DNA of 64,000 nucleotides from Novosphingobium profundi (GTDB lineage: Bacteria > Pseudomonadota > Alphaproteobacteria > Sphingomonadales > Sphingomonadaceae). The translations under genes were made by a program, and so were the position numbers. The notes below the pieces were generated by a model that saw only the letters and a program-made list of their open reading frames with translations, made no database searches and was not told where the DNA came from. The DNA lies in contig NZ_JAIVLF010000005.1 of NCBI RefSeq assembly GCF_020524485.1, positions 248,001 to 312,000 of the forward strand, written 5' to 3'. This document shows, in pieces, positions 17,814 to 25,894 of the stretch. Within the stretch, counting starts at the first letter, position 1; every line of letters begins with the position of its first letter.

Positions 17814-19802
17814 TTAGACGCTAAGCTTTTCGAGGACCTTGGGAACGATCGAAGCGGCCGAGAAGCCGAAGCGAGCGAACAGATCCTTGGCCGGGGCCGA
17901 CGCGCCGAAACGGTCCAGACCGATATTGAGGCCGCCATTGCGGCTTGTCGCGGTGTAGCGCTCCCAACCCATCGTCGTGCCAGCCTCGATCGAGACCTTG
18001 AGGATCGTGGGGTCGTGGGGCAGCACTTCGTGCTTGTAGGCCTCTTCCTGCGCGTCGAAGAGTTCCATGCACGGCATCGAGACGACGTCCGCGCCGATGC
18101 CCTGGGCCTGGAGTTCGTCGCGCACGGTGCAGGCCAGTTCGACTTCCGAACCGCTGGCGATGAGGATGACCTTGCGGTCTCCTTCCGCCGAACGCAGCGT
18201 GTAGGCGCCGCGTGCCGAGAGCATTTCGCCCGAAGTGCGCAGTTGCGGCAGGTTCTGGCGGGTCAGCGCGAGGACCGAGGGCGTTTCCTGGGTCTGCAGC
18301 GCGATATTCCAGCACTCCGCCGTCTCGATCACGTCGGCCGGACGGAAGACGTTGAGGTTCGGGATCAGGCGCAGCGACATGACCTGTTCCACCGGCTGGT
18401 GGGTCGGACCGTCTTCGCCAAGACCGATGCTGTCATGGGTCAGCACGTAGATCGCGCGGACCTGCTGCAGGGCCGAGAGGCGGATCGCGTTGCGGCAGTA
18501 GTCCGAGAAGATCAGGAACGTACCGCCGTAGGGGATCACGCCGCCGTGCAGCGCCATGCCGTTCATCGCCGCGGCCATGCCGAATTCGCGGATGCCGTAA
18601 TAGACATAGCGACCGGCGTAGTTCTCGGCCGTGAACGGCTCCTGGCACTTGGCCTTGGTGTTGTTCGAGCCGGTAAGGTCAGCCGAACCGCCAATCATCT
18701 CGGGCAGCGCCGGGGCGAGCACGTTGAGGCAGTTTTCCGAGGCCTTGCGGGTGGCGACATTGGCATCGCCTTCCAGCCAGCCCGCGAAGGTCTTGGCGAC
18801 TTCCTCGGTGTCGGGCAGTTCACCGGCCATGCGGCGGCTGAACTCGGCCGCCTCGGGGTTCGCGACCTTGCGCGCTTCCCAGGCTTCGCGCGCCTCGGCA
18901 CCCTTGGCTCCGAGCGAACGCCAGTCAGCGAGGATGTCCTCGGGGATCACGAAAGGCTCCGCGCTCCAGCCCAGGACTTCGCGCGCTGCCGCGATCTCGT
19001 CCGCGCCAAGCGGCGAGCCGTGGACGCCCGAGCCGCCCTGCTTGTTGGGCGCGCCCTTGCCGATCACGGTCTTGCAGGCGACCAGCGAGGGCTTGTCCGA
19101 AGCCGCCGCCTCGGCGAGCGCACGCTCGATATCGGCGAAGTCGTGGCCGTCGCACGAGAAGACGTCCCAACCCGAGGCGCGGTAGCGCGCGGGGATGTCT
19201 TCCGAGGTCGACAGGCCGGTCTTGCCGTCGATGGTGATGTCGTTGTCGTCCCACAGGACCTTGAGCTTGCCCAGGCCCAGCGTACCGGCAAGGCCGATCG
19301 CCTCGTGGTTGATGCCTTCCATGAGGCAGCCGTCGCCCGCGATCACCCAGGTGTTGTGGTCAACGAGGTCATCGCCGAAGGTCGCGTTGAGCTGACGCTC
19401 AGCCATCGCCATGCCGACCGCCATCGCCAGGCCCTGGCCCAGCGGACCGGTGGTGCATTCCACGCCTTCCAGCAGGAAGTTCTCGGGGTGGCCCGCGCAG
19501 GGGCTGCCCATCTGGCGGAAATTGCGGATGTCCTCGATCGTCGGGCTCTCGTACCCGGTGAGGTACAGGAGCGAATACATCAGCATCGAGCCGTGCCCCG
19601 CCGACAGCACGAAGCGGTCGCGATCGGCCCACTGCGGGTTCTTCGGATCGAACTTGAGGTGCTTGGCGTAGAGAACGGTGGCAACGTCGGCCATGCCCAT
19701 CGGCATGCCGGGGTGGCCAGAGTTCGCCGCCTGGACCGCGTCCATGGAAAGCGCGCGAATGGCGTTGGCCATCGGCGCGAGGCGGGCGGGGGCAAGGGTC
19801 AT
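17814..19802 (-). CDS. tkt: Transketolase
   Basis: A 662-residue thiamine-diphosphate enzyme of the pentose phosphate pathway. Visible motifs are S-G-H-P-G-M-P-M-G-M near residue 30, the ThDP/metal block G-D-G-C-L-M-E-G-I-N-H-E near 155, and the pyrimidine-domain segment T-H-D-S-I-G-L-G-E-D-G-P-T-H-Q-P near 465. Length is normal. It is the first gene of the minus-strand tkt-gap-MOSC-pgk cluster, and the 213-bp space up to the divergent zapA unit must hold its promoter. Thiamine diphosphate dependence gives a loose functional link to thiE in the same region. Confidence 0.97.
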   Translation of the reverse strand: MTLAPARLAPMANAIRALSMDAVQAANSGHPGMPMGMADVATVLYAKHLKFDPKNPQWADRDRFVLSAGHGSMLMYSLLYLTGYESPTIEDIRNFRQMGSPCAGHPENFLLEGVECTTGPLGQGLAMAVGMAMAERQLNATFGDDLVDHNTWVIAGDGCLMEGINHEAIGLAGTLGLGKLKVLWDDNDITIDGKTGLSTSEDIPARYRASGWDVFSCDGHDFADIERALAEAAASDKPSLVACKTVIGKGAPNKQGGSGVHGSPLGADEIAAAREVLGWSAEPFVIPEDILADWRSLGAKGAEAREAWEARKVANPEAAEFSRRMAGELPDTEEVAKTFAGWLEGDANVATRKASENCLNVLAPALPEMIGGSADLTGSNNTKAKCQEPFTAENYAGRYVYYGIREFGMAAAMNGMALHGGVIPYGGTFLIFSDYCRNAIRLSALQQVRAIYVLTHDSIGLGEDGPTHQPVEQVMSLRLIPNLNVFRPADVIETAECWNIALQTQETPSVLALTRQNLPQLRTSGEMLSARGAYTLRSAEGDRKVILIASGSEVELACTVRDELQAQGIGADVVSMPCMELFDAQEEAYKHEVLPHDPTILKVSIEAGTTMGWERYTATSRNGGLNIGLDRFGASAPAKDLFARFGFSAASIVPKVLEKLSV

Positions 19803-20015
19803 CAGACTGGCTCCGGAAAACGGATTATTACACTATGATTCGGACTTGCCGACCCCCTTTAGGGCAGGCCGCACCGTCGTCAAGTTCAGCACCGCGGAAA
19901 TGCGCCGTCCAGCCCAATCTTGGACATTCGCACAATTGCATGGCGATGCAGGCTGGCTTGTGAACAAACGCGCCGAGGCGATTGCGTTCTGCGGCGAGTG
20001 CGATAGCGAGACATC

Positions 20016-20243
20016 ATGGAAGAGACAGAAACTGTCCTGCCCGCGCCGTCCGCCGAGACGGGCGAGGCCCCCGACGCCTCCCCCCTTGCCCGGATCGAAG
20101 CTGCCCTTGCCCGCATCGAGAGTGCCTGCGCGCATCGCCTGCGCGCGGAGGACGCCCTCCTCCAGCGCCACGGCGCGCTCCGCACCCGTGTCGAGGAGAC
20201 GCTGGGCGAGCTCGACACGCTGATCGAAGGAAGCGCACCATGA
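20016..20243 (+). CDS. Small coiled-coil protein upstream of zapA
   Basis: A 75-residue protein, not recognised by family. The N-terminal third is Pro/Glu/Ala-rich. Residues about 24-70 form a likely helix with heptad-like Leu/Ile/Val spacing (A-R-I-E-A-A-L-A-R-I-E-S, then V-E-E-T-L-G-E-L-D-T-L-I). Its stop overlaps the zapA ATG (ATGA at 20240-20243), so both are made from one transcript. The coiled coil next to ZapA suggests a cell-division or Z-ring accessory role, which is inference from context only. Confidence 0.65.
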   Translation: MEETETVLPAPSAETGEAPDASPLARIEAALARIESACAHRLRAEDALLQRHGALRTRVEETLGELDTLIEGSAP

Positions 20244-20590
20244 ACAACGTCGAACTGGTCATCGGCGGACGCGACTTCCTCGTCGGCTGTGGTCCGGGCG
20301 AGGAAGAGCATGTCCGCGCGCTCGGCAAGGTCATTGCCGACAAGGTCGACGCGGCCAATGCGCGCGGGCTCTCGGAAGCGCGCATGCTCCTGTTCGCCGC
20401 CCTCCTGCTCGCCGACGAGAACGACGAGTTGAAGCGCAGTGCAGGCACCGCCACGCCTGTATCTACGGACGCCAAGCCCCCTGAGCCGGATCCGGAAGAG
20501 ACCGCACGCCTCTCGCGGATTGCCGAAAAAATGGAAAAACTTGCCGACCTGCTTGAGACGCCACTTGAGGATGGGCCCAAGGATCTCTAA
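20240..20590 (+). CDS. zapA: Cell division protein ZapA
   Basis: A 116-residue protein. It begins with the ZapA pattern N-N-V-E-L-V-I-G-G-R-D-F and the segment E-E-H-V-R-A-L-G-K-V-I-A-D-K-V, then an Ala/Leu-rich helix with A-A-L-L-L-A-D-E-N-D-E-L. ZapA binds FtsZ, bundles protofilaments and stabilises the Z-ring. The start at 20240 is fixed by overlap with the preceding ORF and by homology; the open frame continues upstream but is the neighbour's shadow. The last ~40 residues carry a Pro/Glu linker and a final helix, longer than in E. coli ZapA. The adjacent 6S RNA candidate and 5-FCL gene match the classic zapA-ssrS-fau synteny. Confidence 0.92.
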   Translation: MNNVELVIGGRDFLVGCGPGEEEHVRALGKVIADKVDAANARGLSEARMLLFAALLLADENDELKRSAGTATPVSTDAKPPEPDPEETARLSRIAEKMEKLADLLETPLEDGPKDL

Positions 20591-20624
20591 CTAGGCGCGC
20601 GACGGGATCTGCCCGGCACGAGCC

Positions 20625-20775
20625 GTTCGAACATCCCTGAGGCTATAAGCAATCCTAGGGGGCTGTCCCTGCCCGGACCGTGGTCCGACGTACATGGCCC
20701 CCACCTGACGTTGAGGCGTCAGAGGAGTTCTAGGAAAACGACCCATGGTGGACCCGTCACCGTTTTCCCCCAATC
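20625..20775 (+). ncRNA. ssrS: Candidate 6S RNA (SsrS)
   Basis: The locus between zapA and the 5-FCL gene is the conserved site of 6S RNA, which binds RNA polymerase holoenzyme in stationary phase. The sequence folds as expected for a long bulged hairpin. TCCTAG (20653-20658) pairs with CTAGGA (20730-20735). Inside, GGGGGC (20658-20663) pairs with GCCCCC (20697-20702) around a G-C-rich arm, and CTGACG (20705-20710) pairs with CGTCAG (20717-20722). A further hairpin, GGAAAACG (20733-20740) with CGTTTTCC (20761-20768), lies at the 3' side and competes with the outer stem. Blocks such as GGGGCTGTCCCTGCCCGG resemble the 5' half of known 6S RNAs. Ends are approximate. Confidence 0.65.
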
Positions 20776-21218
20776 CGATCTGGTCAGTCGCCTGAGCGCA
20801 CGGTTGAGAACGTGCGTGGCAACACCCCAAACACCGAAGCGCGCCGCATGGCCACTTCGGCGTAGCACCGTGCTGCTCACCCGCAGCCCGGAGCGGAATA
20901 AAGGTGATTAACGGGAAAAAAATTTCATCTTCATCTTGGACATAGGGCCAACGGCGCACAGCGGCGGGCACTTTCATGCGAAGTCAGCACTCACCGCACC
21001 TGGAATCCCTAACGCGCCATAAACCTCTTCGCTTATCCGCCGAGAAACTTAGTTAACGCCTCCGAAGACACTTTATATCTAATTAATATCGCTAGTTAAT
21101 ATCAGGTTACTTCGATTGACGACACCCGGAACATGAGGTGCAATCGATTATCCCAACGCATATCGAGACATAAAATCAGTTGGGTTAGTCGCTAAACCTA
21201 AAAACCGGAGACTACTTG
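20776..21218 (+). other. Intergenic region with AT-rich promoter segment
   Basis: About 440 bp between the 6S RNA candidate and the small secreted protein. I see no protein gene. From about 21040 the sequence becomes AT-rich against the window average, with two copies of TTAATATC in direct orientation (about 21084-21104). This is upstream of the promoter proposed at 21116-21144. Confidence 0.5.
21116..21144 (+). promoter_or_regulatory. Probable sigma-70 promoter of the small secreted protein gene
   Basis: TTGACG (21116-21121) and TGCAAT (21139-21144) are spaced by 17 nt, about 75 nt upstream of the ATG at 21219, downstream of an AT-rich stretch that could act as an UP element. Confidence 0.45.
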
Positions 21219-21473
21219 ATGAAAAAAGCCACTACGGCCATGCTTGTCGCAGCATGTTCGCTCGGTGTCGCAACCCCCGCCCTGGCTGGCACCCACGCCG
21301 GTGACGCCAAGTTCGGCATTGCGTCGATGAAGAGCGCGGCCCTGAATTGGTCCGCGAGCAAGGCAACGGGCGCCTCCGGCAAGGGGAAGGGCCACACGAA
21401 GGGCAAAGGCAAGGGCCATGGCAACGGTCGCGGCAAGGGCCACATCCACGACAACGCGTCCAACGGGTGCTGA
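21219..21473 (+). CDS. Small secreted Gly/Lys/His-rich protein
   Basis: An 84-residue protein of unknown family. CGGAGA lies 10 nt upstream of the ATG at 21219. Residues 1-24 are a clean Sec signal peptide: M-K-K, a hydrophobic core, then T-P-A-L-A before G-T-H. Residues about 25-50 are neutral. Residues about 52-78 are a low-complexity basic repeat of G-K-G-K-G-H type units ending G-H-I-H-D-N. The mature protein is therefore small, exported, very basic and rich in histidine, and has one terminal cysteine. Metal, nucleic acid or polyanion binding is possible; none is shown. It has its own promoter-like sequence and stands alone between the 6S candidate and the 5-FCL gene. Confidence 0.75.
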   Translation: MKKATTAMLVAACSLGVATPALAGTHAGDAKFGIASMKSAALNWSASKATGASGKGKGHTKGKGKGHGNGRGKGHIHDNASNGC

Positions 21474-21487
21474 GACACAATAGTCCA

Positions 21488-21568
21488 ATCCGGAAATCCG
21501 GATGAATGTTGAATGAGAGGAAAGCCTGGAAGGCACCCTGGAGACGGTCGCGCAAGACCGCTGGGTGC
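21488..21568 (+). other. Two hairpins in the leader before the 5-FCL gene
   Basis: ATCCGG/CCGGAT with an AAAT loop (21488-21503) follows the small protein gene. A larger hairpin pairs GCACCC (21533-21538) with GGGTGC (21563-21568) and CGGTC (21545-21549) with GACCG (21556-21560). Neither has a T-run. They may end the small gene's mRNA or structure the leader of the next gene. Confidence 0.4.
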
Positions 21569-21706
21569 GGACTGCAAGCCCATCAGGAGCATCCTGGTCG
21601 CACAAGCACCATGCACCTGCCACACCAGCATTGTTGCAAGGCCCAGCCTGCGCTAGTCCCTCTGGGCGCCCTCGCCTCCCGCGAGCGGCGCGCAGGAAGA
21701 CGTTTG

Positions 21707-22303
21707 ATGGTATCCCCTCCCAGCCTGACCGATGCGAAGGCCCTCCTGCGCAGGAAATTCCGAGCAGCGCGCGCCGAACACGTCGCGAGCCTGCCCGAGA
21801 GCCTGCGCGCGCTGATTCTCAATCGCCCCCCGGCTCCGGTCAGCGATATGATCCCGGAGGGGGCGACCGTTGGCCTCTATTATCCGCTCGGCCCCGAAGC
21901 ACCTTCGCTAGGGTGGGCGCGCTGGTTTGCCGAGAACGATCGCCAGATCGCACTTCCCCGCTTTGCCGCGCGCAGCGCCGCCATGGAATTTCGCGAATGG
22001 GCCAACCCCTTCGACGAGGAGGCACTGGAAGAAGGGCCCTACCGTATGCCCCAACCGCCCGGCACGGCCACCTTTACAGCCCCGGACATCGTCGTCGTAC
22101 CGCTGATCGCCTTCACGCAGGACGGGCACCGCCTGGGCCAGGGGGGCGGGCACTATGACCGCTGGCTTGCAGCCAACCCCACCACAAAAGCCATTGGCCT
22201 TGCCTGGGACTGCCAGCTTGCCGACGAACTCCCGGTTGAATCGCACGACCAGCCGCTCAGCGCCGTGGTTACCCCCACACGTATCTACCACGGAATGGGC
22301 TGA
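21707..22303 (+). CDS. fau: 5-formyltetrahydrofolate cyclo-ligase
   Basis: A 198-residue enzyme that converts 5-formyl-THF to 5,10-methenyl-THF using ATP. The ATG at 21707 has AGGAAG 7 nt upstream; a longer frame to 21506 lacks homology. Family motifs are L-R-R-K-F-R-A-A-R near the N-terminus (substrate and ATP-binding basic residues), V-V-P-L-I-A-F-T-Q-D-G-H-R-L-G-Q-G-G-G-H-Y-D-R-W near residues 125-150, and A-V-V-T-P-T-R near the C-terminus. Its place after zapA and 6S RNA is the well-known synteny. In other bacteria 6S and this gene can be co-transcribed; here a small protein gene intervenes. Confidence 0.92.
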   Translation: MVSPPSLTDAKALLRRKFRAARAEHVASLPESLRALILNRPPAPVSDMIPEGATVGLYYPLGPEAPSLGWARWFAENDRQIALPRFAARSAAMEFREWANPFDEEALEEGPYRMPQPPGTATFTAPDIVVVPLIAFTQDGHRLGQGGGHYDRWLAANPTTKAIGLAWDCQLADELPVESHDQPLSAVVTPTRIYHGMG

Positions 22304-22306
22304 GAC

Positions 22307-22522
22307 ATGCGCGAAACGCCAACCTGGCGCATTCCCGTGGGCGTACTGGCGCTGTGCGCAGCCCTCCTTGTCTATGGAATCCTGATCGCGCGCTACGTAC
22401 ACCCCGTGATCGCGGATTGGCACGCGCTTCTCCAGCTACCGGTCTACGTCGTACTCGGCATCATCTGGATCTTTCCGCTGAAGCGCTACCTCGCCTGGAT
22501 GGAGACCGGACGCTGGGACTGA
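22307..22522 (+). CDS. DUF2842 family small membrane protein
   Basis: A 71-residue protein with two membrane helices: about residues 10-30 (V-G-V-L-A-L-C-A-A-L-L-V-Y-G) and 42-58 (L-P-V-Y-V-V-L-G-I-I-W-I-F-P). It ends L-K-R-Y-L-A-W-M-E-T-G-R-W. The P-x-W start, the Y-V-x-L-G-I-x-W-I-x-P block and the final W-M pattern match the alphaproteobacterial DUF2842 family of unknown function. It starts 3 nt after the 5-FCL stop, so it is in the same transcript. Confidence 0.8.
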   Translation: MRETPTWRIPVGVLALCAALLVYGILIARYVHPVIADWHALLQLPVYVVLGIIWIFPLKRYLAWMETGRWD

Positions 22523-22535
22523 AGCGCCCGCGCGC

Positions 22536-23846
22536 TCAGACCTCGTCGCGCGCCGCCCACTGCGCCAGGTCGCCCGACTGCCCGATCATCGCAAGGCCAT
22601 GCGCAATCGAGGTGAGCTCGTCGCCGCTGGCGAGGCGTTCCTCGCCAAAGCGCTGGGCAAATAGACGTTGTACAGCCGGGATCAACGAGGATCCGCCTGT
22701 CAGGAAGACATGGTCGATCTGCTCGGGCGCCAGAGCGGCGCGGGCCAGTGCCTCGTCGACCGTCTCGCCGATGCGGACAAGGTCGGGCGCGATCCAGCTC
22801 TCAAACTCGGCGCGCGTCACTTCGGCGTGAATGTGCAGGTCCTCGCTCTCGAACTCGAGCGCGGCCTGCTCCTCCCCGGACAGAGCGCGCTTGAGAGCCC
22901 CCACCGCCTCGTAGAGACCGAAGCCCAGCTCATTTTCGATCACGGAGATCATGCGCGCGATCGAGGCCGGATCGGTCGCATTCTGCTTCAGCTTGCTAAG
23001 CTGCTCGAGCGTCCGCTTGTTGCGCATCATGGCGAGGCGCGACCAGTCGGCGAAATCGGTGAAGTGCCCCGGCGGGATCTCCAGCACCTTGTCGAAGGAC
23101 CGGTACGTCCCGCCCTTGCCCAGTTGCGGCAGAACCAGGTTGTCCATGATGCGGTAATCGAAGCGGTCCCCGGCAAGGCCAATACCGGCCGCGGCAAGCG
23201 GCGTGCAGCGCTGCGCCGCCCCCGGCGCTTCGACCCGCACGATGGAAAAGTCGCTCGTACCGCCCCCGAAGTCCGCGACCATGAGCGTTGCGGGTTCACT
23301 CAGGCGCGAGGCAAAACTGAAGGCCGCCCCCACGGGTTCGTAGACATAGTGCACCTCACGCCCGAGGCTGGCGAACATCGCGTCATAACGGGTGCGGGCC
23401 AGCTGCGCATCGGCACGCGCGCCGACATAGCGCACCGGACGCCCGACGACGACGCGCTCGGGCAGATTCCGCAGGGCATCGCCCGCGTGCGCCAGGAGGT
23501 GATCCAGAAAGACCTTGCCCATGTCCTCGAAGCGGTAACGCTTCTCGAAAATGCCCGCGGTCTCGAACGCAGGGTTGGCCGCCACAGACTTGAAGGACTG
23601 GATAAAGCGCGAGCCTTGCGGAAACTCGAGGAATTCCTCGATCGCCCAGGGACCTGCCTCATGGGCGAGACCACCGCGCACGCCCTCTTCCTGCCAGAAG
23701 CACAGCGCCGAGCGGAAGACCGAGCTGGCGCCGGACGGTGCGGCAAAGCGGATCATCTCCCCTTCGGTCTCGCTGCCCGCCAGCGCCATGACCGAATTGG
23801 TCGTGCCAAAGTCGATGCCCAGAGTCGGGCGCGCGCTGTCCACCAT
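22536..23846 (-). CDS. Hsp70 family protein, YegD-like
   Basis: A 436-residue actin-fold ATPase with the Hsp70 nucleotide-binding domain but no substrate-binding lid. The phosphate-1 motif is L-G-I-D-F-G-T-T-N-S near residue 10, phosphate-2 is V-A-D-F-G-G-G-T-S-D-F-S near 190, and the adenosine motif is L-T-G-G-S-S-L-I-P-A-V near 395. This is the layout of YegD, a putative chaperone of unknown client. Its gene converges on the DUF2842 gene, leaving 13 nt between stops. The ATG at 23846 is the first start consistent with homology; the shortness relative to DnaK is normal for YegD. Confidence 0.88.
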   Translation of the reverse strand: MVDSARPTLGIDFGTTNSVMALAGSETEGEMIRFAAPSGASSVFRSALCFWQEEGVRGGLAHEAGPWAIEEFLEFPQGSRFIQSFKSVAANPAFETAGIFEKRYRFEDMGKVFLDHLLAHAGDALRNLPERVVVGRPVRYVGARADAQLARTRYDAMFASLGREVHYVYEPVGAAFSFASRLSEPATLMVADFGGGTSDFSIVRVEAPGAAQRCTPLAAAGIGLAGDRFDYRIMDNLVLPQLGKGGTYRSFDKVLEIPPGHFTDFADWSRLAMMRNKRTLEQLSKLKQNATDPASIARMISVIENELGFGLYEAVGALKRALSGEEQAALEFESEDLHIHAEVTRAEFESWIAPDLVRIGETVDEALARAALAPEQIDHVFLTGGSSLIPAVQRLFAQRFGEERLASGDELTSIAHGLAMIGQSGDLAQWAARDEV

Positions 23847-23947
23847 CGCGAAATAAGGTCCTGTGCCGAAATATACGCCGAAAAGGAAAAAGGCCGGGTG
23901 TTACCCCGGCCTCTTGCGCGCTGTATGGCCACTTTCGGCAAGGAAAG

Positions 23948-24024
23948 TGGCGCGAGTGACGGGACTCGAACCCGCGACCTTCGGCGTGACAGGCCGACAC
24001 TCTAACCAACTGAGCTACACCCGC
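23948..24024 (-). tRNA. tRNA-Asp (anticodon GTC), copy 2 in transcription order
   Basis: A 77-nt cloverleaf on the minus strand with acceptor stem GCGGGTG/CACTCGC (one G-U pair), anticodon loop CTGTCAC giving GTC, T arm GGGTTCGAGTCCC, discriminator G and encoded CCA. It is identical base for base to the copy at 24125-24201. Confidence 0.97.
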
Positions 24025-24124
24025 GCAGCGATGGAACAAACGGTTACCCGCGCATTCCTATGTTTTCCTCCGGTTTCCCGGAAAGACCCCGCCCAGTCGA
24101 GACTGGAACGAAGCAACTCCCAAG

Positions 24125-24201
24125 TGGCGCGAGTGACGGGACTCGAACCCGCGACCTTCGGCGTGACAGGCCGACACTCTAACCAACTGAGCTACACCCG
24201 C
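24125..24201 (-). tRNA. tRNA-Asp (anticodon GTC), copy 1 in transcription order
   Basis: This is the same 77-nt tRNA as at 23948-24024, separated from it by 100 bp of unrelated spacer. On the minus strand a TTGACA (plus coordinates 24258-24263) lies about 57 nt upstream and is a plausible -35 for a transcript carrying both copies. Confidence 0.97.
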
Positions 24202-24558
24202 ATACTTGGGCGGTGCGTCCGCTTGGGAGCCGCGCATCTATGACGGGGAGGCGACCCTGTCAACGGAATTACACCGGCCGATGCATTTTTTTATGCCCTC
24301 CCCCGGATGCCCCTCGCAAGGCCCGCAGAAATGCGTGGTTGGCGCGGCAAAAGGCAGACCGCAAAAATGGCGAAGCCGGCTTCACGGCCCCCTCCATCCC
24401 GCATCGAGGCAAATGGAGAGAGGCCCTAAAAATTCACCCAAACTTCTGTTTTCAAAACCAAATAACGCGAAAAATGGCAGATTTCCGATACATTCAGCGC
24501 GCTGCGAAATTTTTCGCGAACACGAATCATAATCTCTGCGTGATTCGTCCCCGCGCCC
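24202..24558. other. Intergenic region with hairpin downstream of the 2-oxoacid dehydrogenase operon
   Basis: About 357 bp without a supported gene. ACGAATCA (24522-24529) pairs perfectly with TGATTCGT (24541-24548), 11 bp downstream of the E2 gene stop on the minus strand, and GCGAAATTTTTCGC (about 24504-24517) is a second small dyad. Together they probably end the operon transcript. The region around 24430-24500 is A/T-rich relative to the rest. Confidence 0.5.
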
Positions 24559-25890
24559 TTACCCGGCGAGGATGAGCGCCGGAGCCTCGATCAGGGCCTT
24601 GAGGTCCTGTGCAAAGCTGGCCGCGTCCCACCCGTCGACGACGCGGTGGTCGCAGGACATCGAGATGTTCATCGTCTTGCGCTTTTCGATCCGCTCCGTC
24701 CCGCTGGCATCGGTCACGAACATCGGACGCTCGACAATGCGGTTGGGCCCGATGATGCAGACCTCGGGGCGGTTGATCACCGGCGTCGTCGCAACCCCGC
24801 CCTTGGGGCCAAGCGAGGTGATGGTGATGGTCGAACCGCTCAGTTCACCGGACGCAGCCTTCCCTTCGCGCGCAGCCTCGGCCAGCCGGGATATCTCGGC
24901 AGCCAATTGCCACAGGTTGCGGCCCTGTGCATCGCGAATGACCGGCACCATCAGGCCCGAGGCGGTCTGCGCGGCCATGCCCAGGTGCACCGAACCGTAG
25001 CGCGTCACCACGCCTGCCTCATCGTCATAGTGCGCGTTCAGCATCGGGTACCTGGGGATCAACTTGCAGATCGCCGCGATGAGGAAAGGGAGCATGGTCA
25101 GCTTGGGCCGCTCGCCGCGCCCGGCATTCAATTGCGCGCGCGTCTCCTCCAGCGCGGTGACGTCGTATTCCTCGACATAGGCAAAGTGGGGGATGTGGCG
25201 CTTGGAGGCAGCCATGTTCTCGGCGATGCGGCGGCGCAGGCCAATGACGCGCACCTGCTCATCCTCACCCGTGCGCCCGGCGGGCTGGAAGCCTCCGCTC
25301 GCGTTGTAGGAGAGAAAGGCATCGAGATCGCCGTGACGCACGCGCCCGTCCTCGGCCGGGCGGACCTCGCCAAGATCGATGCCAAGGTCCTCTGCCCGCT
25401 TGCGCACAGCCGGGCTGGCAAGGATACGCCCGCCATCATCCTGCGAACCAACCTTCGGCTGAGAGGCCGTGCGCGCCGGGGCTGGAGGCGGCGAGGGCTT
25501 TGAGGCCATCGATGCAACTTCCGGCTCGGGCGGCAAATCCGCGACCGGTGCCGGTTCGGTTTCCGGTTCCTTCGCCTGTATCGGCTCTTCGACCGGCGCC
25601 TGAACCTTCTCGGTCTTCGCGGGAGCCTCCTCGCGCGCGTTGCCCGCGCCTTCAACCTCCAGCACGACGAGCGGCGATCCGATGGCCACCATCTCGCCCG
25701 CCTCGCCCGCGATCTCGATGACAGTGCCCGTGACCGGGCTCTCCATCTCGACCGTGGCCTTGTCGGTCATCATGTCGGCCAGGCGCGCGTCCTCCTCGAC
25801 ATGATCGCCTACTGCGACGTGCCAGGCGACGATCTCGGCTTCGGCAATCCCTTCCCCGATGTCGGGAAGACGGAACGTGTAACGACCCAT
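24559..25890 (-). CDS. bkdB: Branched-chain 2-oxoacid dehydrogenase E2 (dihydrolipoyl acyltransferase)
   Basis: A 443-residue three-domain protein. A lipoyl domain covers residues 1-80 with the lipoylated lysine in M-T-D-K-A-T-V-E-M. A Pro/Ala/Glu linker of about 80 residues follows. The peripheral subunit-binding domain at about 150-185 contains L-A-S-P-A-V-R-K-R-A-E-D-L-G-I-D-L. The catalytic domain has the C-terminal active-site motif S-C-D-H-R-V-V-D-G near residue 415. It transfers the acyl group from E1 to CoA. It is the last gene of E1alpha-E1beta-E2. No E3 (lpd) gene is present here, so E3 must be shared. Confidence 0.93.
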   Translation of the reverse strand: MGRYTFRLPDIGEGIAEAEIVAWHVAVGDHVEEDARLADMMTDKATVEMESPVTGTVIEIAGEAGEMVAIGSPLVVLEVEGAGNAREEAPAKTEKVQAPVEEPIQAKEPETEPAPVADLPPEPEVASMASKPSPPPAPARTASQPKVGSQDDGGRILASPAVRKRAEDLGIDLGEVRPAEDGRVRHGDLDAFLSYNASGGFQPAGRTGEDEQVRVIGLRRRIAENMAASKRHIPHFAYVEEYDVTALEETRAQLNAGRGERPKLTMLPFLIAAICKLIPRYPMLNAHYDDEAGVVTRYGSVHLGMAAQTASGLMVPVIRDAQGRNLWQLAAEISRLAEAAREGKAASGELSGSTITITSLGPKGGVATTPVINRPEVCIIGPNRIVERPMFVTDASGTERIEKRKTMNISMSCDHRVVDGWDAASFAQDLKALIEAPALILAG

Positions 25891-25894
25891 GGGA

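Noticed and set aside
16659..19838. 1059-codon open frame on the plus strand opposite gap and tkt
   Set aside because: It is an antisense shadow of two well-supported enzymes; composition is Arg/Val/Asp/His-rich with no domain pattern.
20966..20981. GGGCACTTTCATGCG as a possible sigma-54 promoter for the small secreted protein
   Set aside because: GG and GC are 9 rather than 10 bases apart and the -12 element lacks TTGC.
23863..24243. Plus-strand ORF containing a repeated G-L-E-P-A-T-F-G-V-T-G segment
   Set aside because: The repeat is the antisense translation of the two identical tRNA-Asp genes, a known source of false proteins.
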